A stretch of DNA of 64,000 nt from JAICLK01 sp963742655 (GTDB taxonomy: Bacteria; Patescibacteriota; Saccharimonadia; Saccharimonadales; UBA4665), in the NCBI GenBank assembly GCA_963742655.1, contig CAVUMM010000008.1, positions 372,001 to 436,000 on the forward strand, given 5' to 3'. The translations under genes were made by a program, and so were the position numbers. The notes under the pieces were generated by a model. The model did no database searches. It worked only from the letters and a program-made list of their open reading frames with translations, and was not told the DNA's origin. This document shows, piece by piece, positions 24,663 to 33,948 of this stretch. Positions within the stretch are counted from its first letter, which is position 1, and each line of letters opens with the position of its first letter.

Positions 24663-25552
24663 CCAAAGTTCGTAAAGCTGTTATTGCCGCCGCCGGTTTC
24701 GGAACTCGCTTTTTACCGCAGACCAAAGCAATGCCCAAAGAAATGCTGCCGATCGTCGACAAACCTATCATACAATACGTAGTCGAGGAACTTGTCGCCA
24801 TCGGTATCACAGATATTATCATCGTCACCGGCCAAGCTAAACGAAGTATTGAGGATCATTTTGATATCCCATCCGGCGACCTGATAGCCAACCTTGAAAT
24901 GGGCGGAGAAAAAAAGAAGCATTTTATCGAAGAGATAGAACAAATCGCCGATATGGCGAACTTCGTGTACGTACGACAGCAACGATTATATGGCAATGGC
25001 GTACCGCTGCTTGATGTCGAACATCTGATCGGCGACGAGCCGTTTATTTACACCTGGAGCGACGATTTTATCGTATCCGACCCGCTGCGATTCAAGCAAT
25101 TGTGCGATTTATACGAACAGCATGGCACTTCGGTGCTGGCCTGCATTCGTGCATTGTTTGAGCACGACTACGCAAAGTATGGTTTTGCCGGCGGAGACGA
25201 ACTTGAGCCGGGACTCATAGACATTAAGTCAATAATAGAAAAGCCTGGCTCGCGCGAAGCTTCGCCTTCTGATTTGGCAATGGTCAGCGGATTTTTGTTT
25301 ACACCGGATATATTTGACTATCTGCACAAAGCCCAGGACAACATGCAGCCCGGTGCGGAGCTATGGTATAACGACGCCTTGAAACTCATGATTGCCGACG
25401 GTAAGCGCGTGCTTGCCGCTGAAATCAAGAACGGCCGGTATTACGACGCCGGCGACAAGCTTGAATACCTTAAGACGGTGGTTGATTTTGCGTTGCAGCG
25501 CAACGATATCGGTGAAGCTTTTCGAAATTATTTGCGAGAAAGAGTACAGTAA
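24659..25552 (+). CDS. galU: UTP-glucose-1-phosphate uridylyltransferase
   Basis: Makes UDP-glucose from UTP and glucose-1-phosphate, the precursor of glycans and glycolipids. The nucleotidyltransferase signature AAGFGTRFLPQTKAMPKEML and the following KPIIQYVVEE are classical for GalU. EKPG and GRYYDAGDKLEYLKTVVDF mark the sugar-binding and C-terminal parts. At 297 residues it is full length. It is translationally coupled to the Nudix gene. Its presence suggests some glycan synthesis at the cell surface. Confidence 0.94.
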   Translation: MTKVRKAVIAAAGFGTRFLPQTKAMPKEMLPIVDKPIIQYVVEELVAIGITDIIIVTGQAKRSIEDHFDIPSGDLIANLEMGGEKKKHFIEEIEQIADMANFVYVRQQRLYGNGVPLLDVEHLIGDEPFIYTWSDDFIVSDPLRFKQLCDLYEQHGTSVLACIRALFEHDYAKYGFAGGDELEPGLIDIKSIIEKPGSREASPSDLAMVSGFLFTPDIFDYLHKAQDNMQPGAELWYNDALKLMIADGKRVLAAEIKNGRYYDAGDKLEYLKTVVDFALQRNDIGEAFRNYLRERVQ

Positions 25553-25585
25553 ACTAGCGAAGGCGTTGTATAATAAGCATTAGCT

Positions 25586-25849
25586 ATGAATACGGCAGAG
25601 CAAATCCTGGTAATATTCCTCTCAGTAGCACTCGCGGCATTCCTGACTCTCGCTATAATTTTGACTATCCAGGGTATCCGTCTGCTCAAAACCGTGCAAC
25701 GTATCGCCGACAAAGCCGAATCGGTCGTGCAAACCGCGGAGCATGTCGGGCAGGTGCTTCAGAACGTAAGCGGGCCTCTGGGAATTTTAAATATGATTAA
25801 AAATATCATGAATGTTTCACATAAGAACAATAAGCGGGGAAAGTCATGA
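25586..25849 (+). CDS. Small membrane-anchored coiled-coil protein
   Basis: An 87-residue protein: one N-terminal transmembrane segment (residues 5-29) followed by a helix with coiled-coil spacing (RIADKAESVVQTAEHVGQVL) and a basic tail. It resembles DUF948-type envelope proteins that commonly accompany YtxH proteins, as here, but the match is by pattern only. TATAAT (25569-25574) ends 11 bases before the ATG with no Shine-Dalgarno. It overlaps the next gene by four bases (ATGA). Confidence 0.7.
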   Translation: MNTAEQILVIFLSVALAAFLTLAIILTIQGIRLLKTVQRIADKAESVVQTAEHVGQVLQNVSGPLGILNMIKNIMNVSHKNNKRGKS

Positions 25850-26247
25850 AAAACAGCGCAAAACGCTACGCGGTCGGGACACTAGTAGCTTTGGCCGCGG
25901 GTTACGTGGCCGGAGTCCTGACAGCACCCAAGAGCGGTAAAGAAACACGCGAAGATCTGAAAAACGCGACCAACAAAGCAATTAACGAAGCGGAAAAACA
26001 GTTAAAGATGCTGCATACCGAATTAACCGATTTGCTCGGCCAAGCCAAGACGCAAGCCGGCAAAATGTCCGGTAAAACCAAAGAACAACTGGACGTAGCC
26101 ATTAAAGCCGCTCAAATTGCCAAAGAAAAAGCCCGCGAAATCCTGAGCGCCGTCCACGAAGGCGACACCGACGACAAAGACCTTAAGAAGGCAATCGACG
26201 AAGCAAACAAAGCCATCAACCACCTGAAAACTTATCTAAGCAAGTAA
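25846..26247 (+). CDS. YtxH-domain protein
   Basis: A 133-residue protein with an N-terminal glycine-containing hydrophobic segment (VGTLVALAAGYVAGVLTAPK) followed by SGKETREDL, the hallmark of the YtxH/gas vesicle-like family. A long Lys/Glu/Ala-rich coiled coil makes up the rest. Members are membrane-associated and often linked to stress or envelope functions, without a known reaction. It is coupled to the upstream membrane protein by ATGA, forming a two-gene unit. Confidence 0.8.
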   Translation: MKNSAKRYAVGTLVALAAGYVAGVLTAPKSGKETREDLKNATNKAINEAEKQLKMLHTELTDLLGQAKTQAGKMSGKTKEQLDVAIKAAQIAKEKAREILSAVHEGDTDDKDLKKAIDEANKAINHLKTYLSK

Positions 26248-26373
26248 TATTGGTCACTAATTCCGGCTCGGTGTATCGAAGCTATTTAGGGATGTAGTAC
26301 ATCTGTTTGATTTGGGCTTGTGCAATAAACGTGTGGCGGAAACTCTAGCTTCTATTAATCGCACGATTGCGGC

Positions 26374-26402
26374 TATAATGGGTAGGACGTGAGGGGTAAC
26401 AA
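26374..26402 (+). promoter_or_regulatory. dnaE promoter and leader-ORF ribosome-binding site
   Basis: TATAAT at 26374-26379 and a GAGGGG Shine-Dalgarno at 26391-26396. The Shine-Dalgarno is spaced six bases from the ATG of a 7-codon ORF and lies 26 bases from the dnaE ATG, too far to serve dnaE itself. Confidence 0.5.
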
Positions 26403-26426
26403 ATGGCACGGATTGTTTGGGAATGA
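26403..26426 (+). CDS. Seven-residue leader peptide ORF before dnaE
   Basis: ATG-GCA-CGG-ATT-GTT-TGG-GAA-TGA encodes MARIVWE. It has the only good Shine-Dalgarno in the leader, and its TGA overlaps the dnaE ATG (ATGA at 26423-26426). Ribosomes ending here could restart on dnaE, so dnaE translation is probably coupled to this mini-ORF. Confidence 0.45.
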   Translation: MARIVWE

Positions 26427-29400
26427 GTAAGCTTTCTTCTACTGATTACGTGCACTTGCACAATCATACGCAGTACAGTTTGCTGGATGGGCTGACGAAA
26501 GTTCCGGCTCTGATTGATTATGTAAAGGATGTGGGCATGCAAGCGGTGGCCATGACGGATCACGGTACGCTGAGCGGCACGATTGAATTTTATAAAGAAG
26601 CCACGGCCAAGGGTGTGAAGCCGATTATCGGCATGGAAGCCTATGTGGCGTCACGGACACACTTTGACAAAGACCCGTCCAAAGACAAAGTCTATTATCA
26701 CCTGATTATCCTGGCCATGAACAATCAGGGTTACCAAAACCTGATGCGCTTGAGCACGATTGCGAACCTGGAAGGCGTGTATTACAGACCGCGTATCGAT
26801 CACCAGTTGCTCGAGCAATACAACGAAGGCTTGATTGTGTTGAGCGGCTGCATCGGCGGCGAGGTGGGCGACAATTTACGGCAGGGTCAATATGACAAAG
26901 CCAAAGAAACCGCGCAGTGGTACAAAAAAATCTTTGGCGACAGGTATTATCTGGAGGTTCAGGACCATGGGCACCGCGATCACCCGAGCGTGTGGGCAGA
27001 ACAGGTCGGCGTGACTGATGATACGCTCAAGCTCGGCAAGGAGCTCGATATCCCGTGCGTGGTGACGTGTGATGCGCACTATTTGAAGCACGAGGATCAG
27101 CAGGCACATGAAATCTTGCTGTGTGTGCAGACCGGATCGTTTATGAGCGACGAAAAGCGCATGACGCTCGCGAATTTTGAACTGCATGTCACTGACCCGA
27201 AGGAAATTATCAAGCGTTGGGGCGCAGAACACCCCGAGGTTATTACGAACAGCCGCGCCATTGCCGACAGGTGCGAGGTCACCATCGAACTCGGTAAAAT
27301 CCTGATTCCCAAGTTCCCCGTGCCAAAGGGCGAGAATGAAAAAAGTTATTTGCACACGCTGGTCTGGCAAGGTCTGGCATTTAGGTATTCCGGCACAGAT
27401 CTTGAATCAAGCCGTGATTTAACAATTACAGACGCGCAAAAAAAGTTGTCAAAAGAAATAATCGAACGTGCCGATTATGAACTCGGTGTCATAGATAAGA
27501 TGGGTTATAACGGATATTTTCTTATCGTGCAGGATTTTATCCAGTGGGGCAAAGACGAAGGGATCATCTTCGGACCCGGGCGCGGTTCGGCAGCTGGATC
27601 ACTGGTCGCGTACGCTACGCGCATTACCGAAATTGAGCCGCTTCAATATGATTTGATGTTTGAACGGTTCTTGAATCCCGGCCGCATCAGCATGCCCGAT
27701 ATTGATATCGACATTCAGGATACCCGCCGCGACGAAGTCATACAATATTGTGTCGGCAAATACGGCACCGACCGTGTTGCCAACATCGTGACATTCGGCC
27801 GCATGGCTGCGCGCAATGCGGTACGTGATGTCGCCCGCGTGCTGCAGGTTCCGTACGCCGAGGCTGACCGGCTGGCCAAAATGATTCCACCGCCGGTGCA
27901 GGGTCGCCACATACCGTTGCAGCAATCCATAAAAGACGACCACGACCTGAAGCATGAATACGAAACCAACGAAACGGCCAAGCGGGTTTTTGATTTGGCA
28001 ACGCAGATGGAAGGAACCATTCGCAGCCACGGAGTGCATGCCGCCGGTGTGGTGATCGCGCCCGATGACATCGTGAACTTCGTGCCGCTCGAAATGGCCC
28101 AAAAAGGCGTGGTGGCCACACAATATCCGATGGGCCCGGTCGAGGAGCTGGGGCTGCTCAAGATGGACTTTTTGGGCTTGTCGAACCTGACCATTTTGAA
28201 AAACGCCCTTCGTATCATCAAACGTGTCTACGACAACGACATCGAGCTAAGCGCCATACCGAATGATGATGATAAAACATTCGCGCTCTTCCGGACTGGC
28301 GATACGACAGGCGTGTTCCAGTTTGAATCCGCCGGTATGAAGCGTTACATGAAAGAGTTGAAGCCGACGGAATTTACGGATCTGGTGGCCATGAATGCGC
28401 TGTATCGGCCAGGCCCGATGGCCGAGATTCCCCGCTTTATCGAAGGCAAAAACAATGCCTCGTCAGTCAAGTATCTGCACGAATCGCTTGAACCGATCCT
28501 GCAAGACACGTACGGCGTGATGGTCTACCAGGAGCAGATTATCAAGCTTCTGCAGCTTGTCGCCGGCTACACTCCCGGAGAAGCCGACCTAGTTCGGAAA
28601 GCCATCGGCAAGAAAAAGCGCGACATCATGCGCGCCGAAGAACCCAAGTTTTTGGAAGGCTGTCTGCGCCAGGGCTTAACCGAAGCCGGCGCCAAAAAAT
28701 TATGGGCGCAGATCCAGCCATTCGCAGACTATTCATTCAACAAAGCGCATGCCACATGTTACGCACAGATCGCGTATTGGACGGCTTACCTAAAAGCGCA
28801 TTATCCGGCGGCGTTCATGGCGGCGCTCATGACCAGCGACTACGACGATACCGATCGTCTGGCAATTGAAATAACCGAATGCAAGCACATGGGTATCAAT
28901 GTATTACCGCCGGACGTGAACGAATCGTTCGTTGAATTCGCGGTCGTTCCGGAAACGAACCAGATACGCTTCGGCATGAACGCCATCAAAAATGTCGGTA
29001 CGGCCGCGGTCGAAGAAATCCTACGAGCCCGCGAGGAAGGGGCATTTGCTAACCTCGAGGATTTTTTTACCAGGGTAAGTTGCCGCATCGTCAATCGCAA
29101 AACCGTTGAGAGCCTGATCAAAGCCGGTGCATTCGATCGTTTCGGCGAGCGCGACGTATTACTTTTCAACATTGATACGTTGTTGGCTTTCGCGTCGCGG
29201 GTGCAGAAAGATTTGCAAAGCGGGCAAACGGATTTATTCGGTAATGTCATAGAAGATGTCGCAGTCGTGCGGCCGCAGCTCAAACTTGATGAATCGGCGC
29301 CGAAACTTACCAAACACGAGCAACTGTTGTGGGAACGAGAACTGTTAGGATTGTATTTAAGCCAACATCCGCTGGAGCTGTATGCGACATTCCTGGAAGA

Positions 29401-30046
29401 GCAGGCAACACCGCTGAATGAGTTGAAGCCGGAGCACGACGGCAAAGCCGTTAACGTTGGCGGCGCCATCACTGATGTGCGGGAAATTACTACGAAAAAC
29501 GGACAAAAGATGGCATTTATTAAAATTGAGGATCAGTTCGGCGAGATCGAAATCGTATTGTTCCCAAACAGTTATCAGCGCACCGTCGGGTTGTGGGAGC
29601 GTGACCGCGTCGTATTGATTCGAGGCAAAGCATCGGCCAAAGACCGCGATGGTAACATGGGTGAAGAAGTTAAGATTATGGTTGATGACGCGCGAGAGGT
29701 TACACCGGAGCAGGCCCAAACCTATCAACCGACCGGCAAAAAGATTAAGACGCCCAAAACTTCTAAAAAAATCACAAAAAGTTCGGACTCAACGACATCG
29801 GGCGCGCCGACACTGAAAACTCCCAGCCGAGTGTATATCCGGCTAGCCGATACCAGCGACCAGGATTTACTGCTAACCCTGAAAGCTACGATAGATAAGC
29901 ACCAAGGCCAGATCGACGTGGTATTAGTGCTCGGTGACGGTGACGGTAAACAGATAATCAAATTGCCAAGCGGCGTCGAAGATACACCGGAAGCGATGGC
30001 TGCATTCGGTGAACTCGTAGGGGCTTCCAACGTTAAAATAAAGTGA
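26423..30046 (+). CDS. dnaE: DNA polymerase III alpha subunit
   Basis: Replicative DNA polymerase catalytic subunit, 1207 residues from the ATG at 26423 (a TTG six bases upstream is the alternative). The PHP domain opens the protein (HLHNHTQYSLLDGL, TDHG). The catalytic acidic cluster is in PDIDIDIQDTRRDEV, followed by VANIVTFGRMAARNAVRDV. The helix-hairpin-helix region and an OB fold (KNGQKMAFIKIEDQFGEIEI) are near the C-terminus. A Lys/Thr/Ser-rich linker (GKKIKTPKTSKKITKS) joins a short C-terminal domain. It is DnaE-type, not PolC. Translation appears coupled to the 7-codon leader ORF. Confidence 0.96.
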   Translation: MSKLSSTDYVHLHNHTQYSLLDGLTKVPALIDYVKDVGMQAVAMTDHGTLSGTIEFYKEATAKGVKPIIGMEAYVASRTHFDKDPSKDKVYYHLIILAMNNQGYQNLMRLSTIANLEGVYYRPRIDHQLLEQYNEGLIVLSGCIGGEVGDNLRQGQYDKAKETAQWYKKIFGDRYYLEVQDHGHRDHPSVWAEQVGVTDDTLKLGKELDIPCVVTCDAHYLKHEDQQAHEILLCVQTGSFMSDEKRMTLANFELHVTDPKEIIKRWGAEHPEVITNSRAIADRCEVTIELGKILIPKFPVPKGENEKSYLHTLVWQGLAFRYSGTDLESSRDLTITDAQKKLSKEIIERADYELGVIDKMGYNGYFLIVQDFIQWGKDEGIIFGPGRGSAAGSLVAYATRITEIEPLQYDLMFERFLNPGRISMPDIDIDIQDTRRDEVIQYCVGKYGTDRVANIVTFGRMAARNAVRDVARVLQVPYAEADRLAKMIPPPVQGRHIPLQQSIKDDHDLKHEYETNETAKRVFDLATQMEGTIRSHGVHAAGVVIAPDDIVNFVPLEMAQKGVVATQYPMGPVEELGLLKMDFLGLSNLTILKNALRIIKRVYDNDIELSAIPNDDDKTFALFRTGDTTGVFQFESAGMKRYMKELKPTEFTDLVAMNALYRPGPMAEIPRFIEGKNNASSVKYLHESLEPILQDTYGVMVYQEQIIKLLQLVAGYTPGEADLVRKAIGKKKRDIMRAEEPKFLEGCLRQGLTEAGAKKLWAQIQPFADYSFNKAHATCYAQIAYWTAYLKAHYPAAFMAALMTSDYDDTDRLAIEITECKHMGINVLPPDVNESFVEFAVVPETNQIRFGMNAIKNVGTAAVEEILRAREEGAFANLEDFFTRVSCRIVNRKTVESLIKAGAFDRFGERDVLLFNIDTLLAFASRVQKDLQSGQTDLFGNVIEDVAVVRPQLKLDESAPKLTKHEQLLWERELLGLYLSQHPLELYATFLEEQATPLNELKPEHDGKAVNVGGAITDVREITTKNGQKMAFIKIEDQFGEIEIVLFPNSYQRTVGLWERDRVVLIRGKASAKDRDGNMGEEVKIMVDDAREVTPEQAQTYQPTGKKIKTPKTSKKITKSSDSTTSGAPTLKTPSRVYIRLADTSDQDLLLTLKATIDKHQGQIDVVLVLGDGDGKQIIKLPSGVEDTPEAMAAFGELVGASNVKIK

Positions 30047-30050
30047 AGCT

Positions 30051-30536
30051 CTAGGCTACGAGTATTGAACCTTCGAGTGATGCGATCCACTCGCTGCGGT
30101 CGAGCATGCCGCAGTCAGTCAGAAAAATACTGGCACAACACGAGCCCTTTATTGCGGCCGGCATGAGCTCCATTGGGTCTGAAGTCCATTTTTGATCGGT
30201 ATATTTCGTGACTTTTGTATTGGACTTTATTACATCCGGTTGTTTGCCGCCGTCAAGCCTCATTTCGATGTCGGACAAGAAAAGATCATAGCTATTGCGC
30301 CGCTGAAACATAGTTCCTAAAAATCGTGTCGGTACTGCTTCGCAACTTAATTTTTCAACTGCGACTCTTCGGGCGGCCTCTACAGGAAATTCGCCAGGTT
30401 GCAGTGTGACTGAAGGAAAGCCCAAGCATCCGCCCAGATCCGCATCTTCACTTGGTCGTTTCACGATTAAGAACTGTCCGGGTTTACCGGGGTCAGTCAA
30501 AATAATCGAAATCGTGTGCTTTACATTCTTGGTCAT
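30051..30536 (-). CDS. Nudix-fold protein with a degenerate Nudix box
   Basis: A 161-residue protein whose beginning (HTISIILTDPGKPGQFLIVK, then RP) and central region (GFPSVTLQPGEFPVEAARRV, then AVEKL) follow the Nudix fold. Where the consensus is REUxEExGU the sequence reads RRVAVEKLS, so one catalytic metal-binding Glu is lost. It may bind nucleotides without cleaving them, or use another acid. AGAGGTAA precedes the ATG. It converges tail-to-tail with dnaE, four bases apart. Confidence 0.6.
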   Translation of the reverse strand: MTKNVKHTISIILTDPGKPGQFLIVKRPSEDADLGGCLGFPSVTLQPGEFPVEAARRVAVEKLSCEAVPTRFLGTMFQRRNSYDLFLSDIEMRLDGGKQPDVIKSNTKVTKYTDQKWTSDPMELMPAAIKGSCCASIFLTDCGMLDRSEWIASLEGSILVA

Positions 30537-30651
30537 AGCATTACCTCTGTCGTCTATGCATCAGTCATGATAGTACATGAAACTAAGCAACAGGAATATG
30601 AAGCATATTTCATAAGTTATTGTCGGGCAAGCATTTTTAAGCGGTGATTAT

Positions 30652-31569
30652 TTAATGTATAAAACCCGCGCTTCGAGTCAAAATAAATCCTAGCGTTACC
30701 GTCACAACCATGAGAATATCTAGCATGCGGTGGCGGACGACGAACCTTTCGCTGCGAACCAGGACTCGCCGCCAAGCCAAACTATGGCGCAGAATGAGCC
30801 AGACTGCCGCACCGGCAGCCAGTACCGACACGACGAAGAAGGCCTGAGTTGAACCGCCGCTCCACGATTCTATGCGCGCTATGCGTTGTGAAGCCGAATG
30901 TTTATTACTCGTTGGCGAAGTAGTATTGTCACCGAGCACTTTAGCAGCATTAACAGCTGAACTGTCCGTCCCTTTTATGGGCTCTCCGTACATAGCAACG
31001 ATAACAGTTTCCGGCCCGTCACCCCGATAATTCGGAGCATTTACGATCCCGAAACCAACCTGGCTGTAATCTCGATTCAAAATGTTCGCGCGATGTTCCG
31101 GGCTATTCATCCATCCGTTCAGGGCTGACGCGCTCGTGTTAAAACCATAGGCGAGATTTTCACCGGCTGCCTGGTATTTATAACCGGCCGCTTGCATGAA
31201 TGTCCACGGTGTTTTACCGTCCGGTGTGTTGTGCGACCAATAATTACGGGACACCATGTCATTAGCTTTGTCCTGCGCGGCAACCATTAACTGGCTATCA
31301 AGCACCAGCGCTTTATCTTTGCCGCCGATACGCTGCGCGTTAGTGTCGGCGAGCAAGTTGGTGACACTTACGTCGGTAGAAAACCCGAGCACATCAGTAT
31401 TCGCATGAGCCAGCGAAGTGTTTACAAATAGCCCGATTAGTACTATCAAGATCATCGGCAAATATGGAACATACGGCCGAATGTAATCCTTGGAGTGCCG
31501 GTGATGTCCGCCGCTCCGTTTTTTGTGTGAAATCGTAGTGTGTGGTTTTGCTTTTGCTACCAGAACCAT
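30652..31569 (-). CDS. CAP/SCP-domain membrane protein
   Basis: A 305-residue protein: a basic, His-rich N-terminus, a first transmembrane helix (about 35-55, ending at an AHA-like site), an extracellular CAP (cysteine-rich secretory protein/PR-1) domain, and two C-terminal transmembrane helices. CAP motifs are NYWSHNTPDGKTPW, AAGENLAYGF and WMNSPEHRANIL, with the putative site residues His and Glu in place. The domain faces outward and may bind lipids or peptidoglycan or act on the partner cell surface. The function of bacterial CAP proteins is still poorly known, so that is inference. Confidence 0.85.
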   Translation of the reverse strand: MVLVAKAKPHTTISHKKRSGGHHRHSKDYIRPYVPYLPMILIVLIGLFVNTSLAHANTDVLGFSTDVSVTNLLADTNAQRIGGKDKALVLDSQLMVAAQDKANDMVSRNYWSHNTPDGKTPWTFMQAAGYKYQAAGENLAYGFNTSASALNGWMNSPEHRANILNRDYSQVGFGIVNAPNYRGDGPETVIVAMYGEPIKGTDSSAVNAAKVLGDNTTSPTSNKHSASQRIARIESWSGGSTQAFFVVSVLAAGAAVWLILRHSLAWRRVLVRSERFVVRHRMLDILMVVTVTLGFILTRSAGFIH

Positions 31570-31626
31570 GTTGATTTTCTTTGTTACGATTCAACTTTAC
31601 CATAAACATAAGCATCCGGCTAGGTC

Positions 31627-32121
31627 TTAGCTTGCGAAGCGGCAATGATAAAGTGCCATCGCGGCGGCTTGTGCGACGTTGAAGGATTCCTTTTGCCCCA
31701 GCATCGGGATTTCAAGGCAGACATCGACCTGTTCCAGAATATCAGGCTCTATGCCTTCAACCTCGCGCCCGACGACAATCGCGATCATACCCGGCGTATT
31801 ATAACTAGGCAGCTTCAGGCATTGCTTTGTCTGTTCGAGTGCTGCGATAACAAATCCATCCGATCGAAGATCAGCAAACACCTTTTCGATATCGTCAGAT
31901 TGCCGCCATGTCACGTTTAATTCCGCGCCGAGTGCAGTCTTATGTATTTGTGATGAAACTTTTTTGGCAATATGCGGCAGGCGCATGTCGTGCCGATGAG
32001 TCGGATAAGGAGTATACCCTGTCAAATATACCTTGGCATCAAGCCCATCGGCAGTTCGTAATAGTGACCCGACGTTATGGCAGCTTCGCAGATTGTGCGC
32101 TATCAAAACTATTTTCCGCAT
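31627..32121 (-). CDS. SpoU-family (TrmH-like) RNA 2'-O-methyltransferase
   Basis: A 164-residue SPOUT enzyme that transfers a methyl group from S-adenosylmethionine to a ribose 2'-OH in tRNA or rRNA. The three family motifs are complete: HNVGSLLRTADGLDA (motif 1 with the catalytic Arg), IAIVVGREVEGI (motif 2) and IPMLGQKESFNVAQAAAMAL (motif 3), which form the knotted cofactor site. It is minimal in length, without an extra RNA-binding domain, as in TrmL-type enzymes. The target nucleotide cannot be assigned. Confidence 0.88.
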   Translation of the reverse strand: MRKIVLIAHNLRSCHNVGSLLRTADGLDAKVYLTGYTPYPTHRHDMRLPHIAKKVSSQIHKTALGAELNVTWRQSDDIEKVFADLRSDGFVIAALEQTKQCLKLPSYNTPGMIAIVVGREVEGIEPDILEQVDVCLEIPMLGQKESFNVAQAAAMALYHCRFAS

Positions 32122-32221
32122 AGTGTTAGTCTACGGCCGGCATTAGCAATGTCAAATCGGATACGTTAACTTTCAATCCATACTTTTCGCTAACCATAAG
32201 CATGTGCTTTAATTAATACGT

Positions 32222-33829
32222 ATGACTCAAGACGCCCGCCTGGATGAAGAACAGGCTACCGAAAGACGCGCCAATTTGTTGCGCATTGCATATATCGACA
32301 CTTCTAAAATTGTCGAAAAAGTGCTGTATAAAGATTTGCTTCCAAAGGAAGAACTATATCGTTTACGCGTGATTCCGGTGCATAGCGATAACAATAATAT
32401 TGCGTTTGGCATAACGACGACAACATCTCAGCAGACGATGAACCAATTAGTGCAGGAATTTCAGGATCAGCGTGTAACGTTTTCTCTGATATCAGAGACC
32501 GGCTACAACGAATACATGCGATTGTATGATCCGCCAAAGCAGGTAATTTACCAGGATATCGCTTTGAACACGGCCGGTACCGAGCAACTCGTTCAAAATG
32601 TTTCGGTCATGTTAGACCAAGTCCGCGCTGACGACATGCTGGCATACTTGGTTGCGCAAGCTCATCGTTTGGGGGCATCAGACATTCATATTGAGACCCA
32701 GCGTGATTTGGTGCGGATACGTTTTCGCATCGACGGCGTCTTGCATCCAATCGCCCAGCTCAGTTTTGAAAAATACCGTATTTTAATTTCGGCTGTTGCC
32801 AGCGCCGGCAATGTTTCTACTTCATCGGATGAAGCCCAGCAGGGACATATCGCGCAGCGCGTTAAGATGGCTGACGGCAATGACGTTGATGTAAACGTGC
32901 GGCTCGAAACGGTACCGACTATCAACGGAATGGATGTCGTTATGCGCTTGTTCAATATGCAAGCCGATATGTACACATTGGATAAGCTTGGTTTATCGGA
33001 CCAGGAACGCAGCATCGTCGATTCAATTATCGCAAAGCCTACCGGCCTGGTATTGGCAGTCGGTCCGACCGGTTCAGGCAAAACTACTACGCTTTATTCG
33101 ATGCTGAACTCGCTCAACTCGGAAGAGCGAAAAATCATCACCATAGAAGACCCGGTGGAATTTCAATTTCCAGGCATCACGCAAATTTCAGTCAGATCGA
33201 GCGAAAAGGGTAATGATGAATCTTTCGCGGCGAAGTTGCGTGCAGTATTGAGACTTGATCCGGATATCGTGATGGTCGGTGAGATCCGTGATACGGATAC
33301 GGCGCGCACCGCTTTGCAAGCCTCGCTTACCGGGCACCTGGTCCTGAGCACGTTCCATGCTTCCAGTGCGGCCGCGGCGCTCACTCGTCTGATGGATGTC
33401 ATCGGCCAAAATCCATTGTTTGTTTCGGCCATACGCCTGGTGATGGCGCAACGACTTGTGCGGCATCTTGACGATGCTACGAAGCAAGCTTATCAACCTG
33501 ACGATGCTACGATGCAAAAGCTTCGCGGAATTGTAGATGGCCTGCCTCCGAATATTGAACGCCCGAATCTTGATAGCTTACAATTGTTCAAACCTGGTAC
33601 ATCGGCTGAAAATCCATATGGGTATCAAGGTCAACTTGCAATCCGAGAACAATTTACCATGAGCGGTGAAATCCGCCAGCTGCTTGAAACTCATACAGCC
33701 GTGCTGTCCACCCAACAGATCGAAGCCGCGGCAGTCCAAAGCGGTATGCGCACAATGCTGCAAGACGGAATTTTGAAAGCGGTCGCGGGCGAAACGACAC
33801 TCGAAGAAGTATATCGGGTAGTTGGTTAA
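32222..33829 (+). CDS. PilB/GspE-type secretion ATPase
   Basis: Hexameric ATPase that powers assembly of type IV pili or pseudopili from the cytoplasmic side. N-terminal domain (about 1-120), then the ATPase core: Walker A GPTGSGKTTT, the Asp box ITIEDPVEF, Walker B DPDIVMVGEIRD and the His box TGHLVLSTFH. At 535 residues it matches the family. The tetracysteine zinc motif often found near the C-terminus of PilB/GspE is absent. No inner-membrane platform protein or prepilin peptidase is adjacent, but two prepilin-like genes lie at 15.6-16.9 kb. Pili help Saccharibacteria relatives attach to hosts, which is known for the group and inferred here. Confidence 0.9.
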   Translation: MTQDARLDEEQATERRANLLRIAYIDTSKIVEKVLYKDLLPKEELYRLRVIPVHSDNNNIAFGITTTTSQQTMNQLVQEFQDQRVTFSLISETGYNEYMRLYDPPKQVIYQDIALNTAGTEQLVQNVSVMLDQVRADDMLAYLVAQAHRLGASDIHIETQRDLVRIRFRIDGVLHPIAQLSFEKYRILISAVASAGNVSTSSDEAQQGHIAQRVKMADGNDVDVNVRLETVPTINGMDVVMRLFNMQADMYTLDKLGLSDQERSIVDSIIAKPTGLVLAVGPTGSGKTTTLYSMLNSLNSEERKIITIEDPVEFQFPGITQISVRSSEKGNDESFAAKLRAVLRLDPDIVMVGEIRDTDTARTALQASLTGHLVLSTFHASSAAAALTRLMDVIGQNPLFVSAIRLVMAQRLVRHLDDATKQAYQPDDATMQKLRGIVDGLPPNIERPNLDSLQLFKPGTSAENPYGYQGQLAIREQFTMSGEIRQLLETHTAVLSTQQIEAAAVQSGMRTMLQDGILKAVAGETTLEEVYRVVG

Positions 33830-33896
33830 CGAATTAAATTGAGCGATTGATTCGCAATGCACAAACTAAAGTCGAATTGTGCAGGCAGAACAGATA

Positions 33897-33905
33897 TGTT
33901 ATACT
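33897..33905 (+). promoter_or_regulatory. rplS promoter -10 (extended)
   Basis: TGT-TATACT at 33897-33905. The leader then carries an AGGAAAGG Shine-Dalgarno at about 33925 before the ATG at 33949. Confidence 0.45.
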
Positions 33906-33948
33906 TATGCACAACTGAAATACTAGGAAAGGTTTGTAGAGATTAGCT

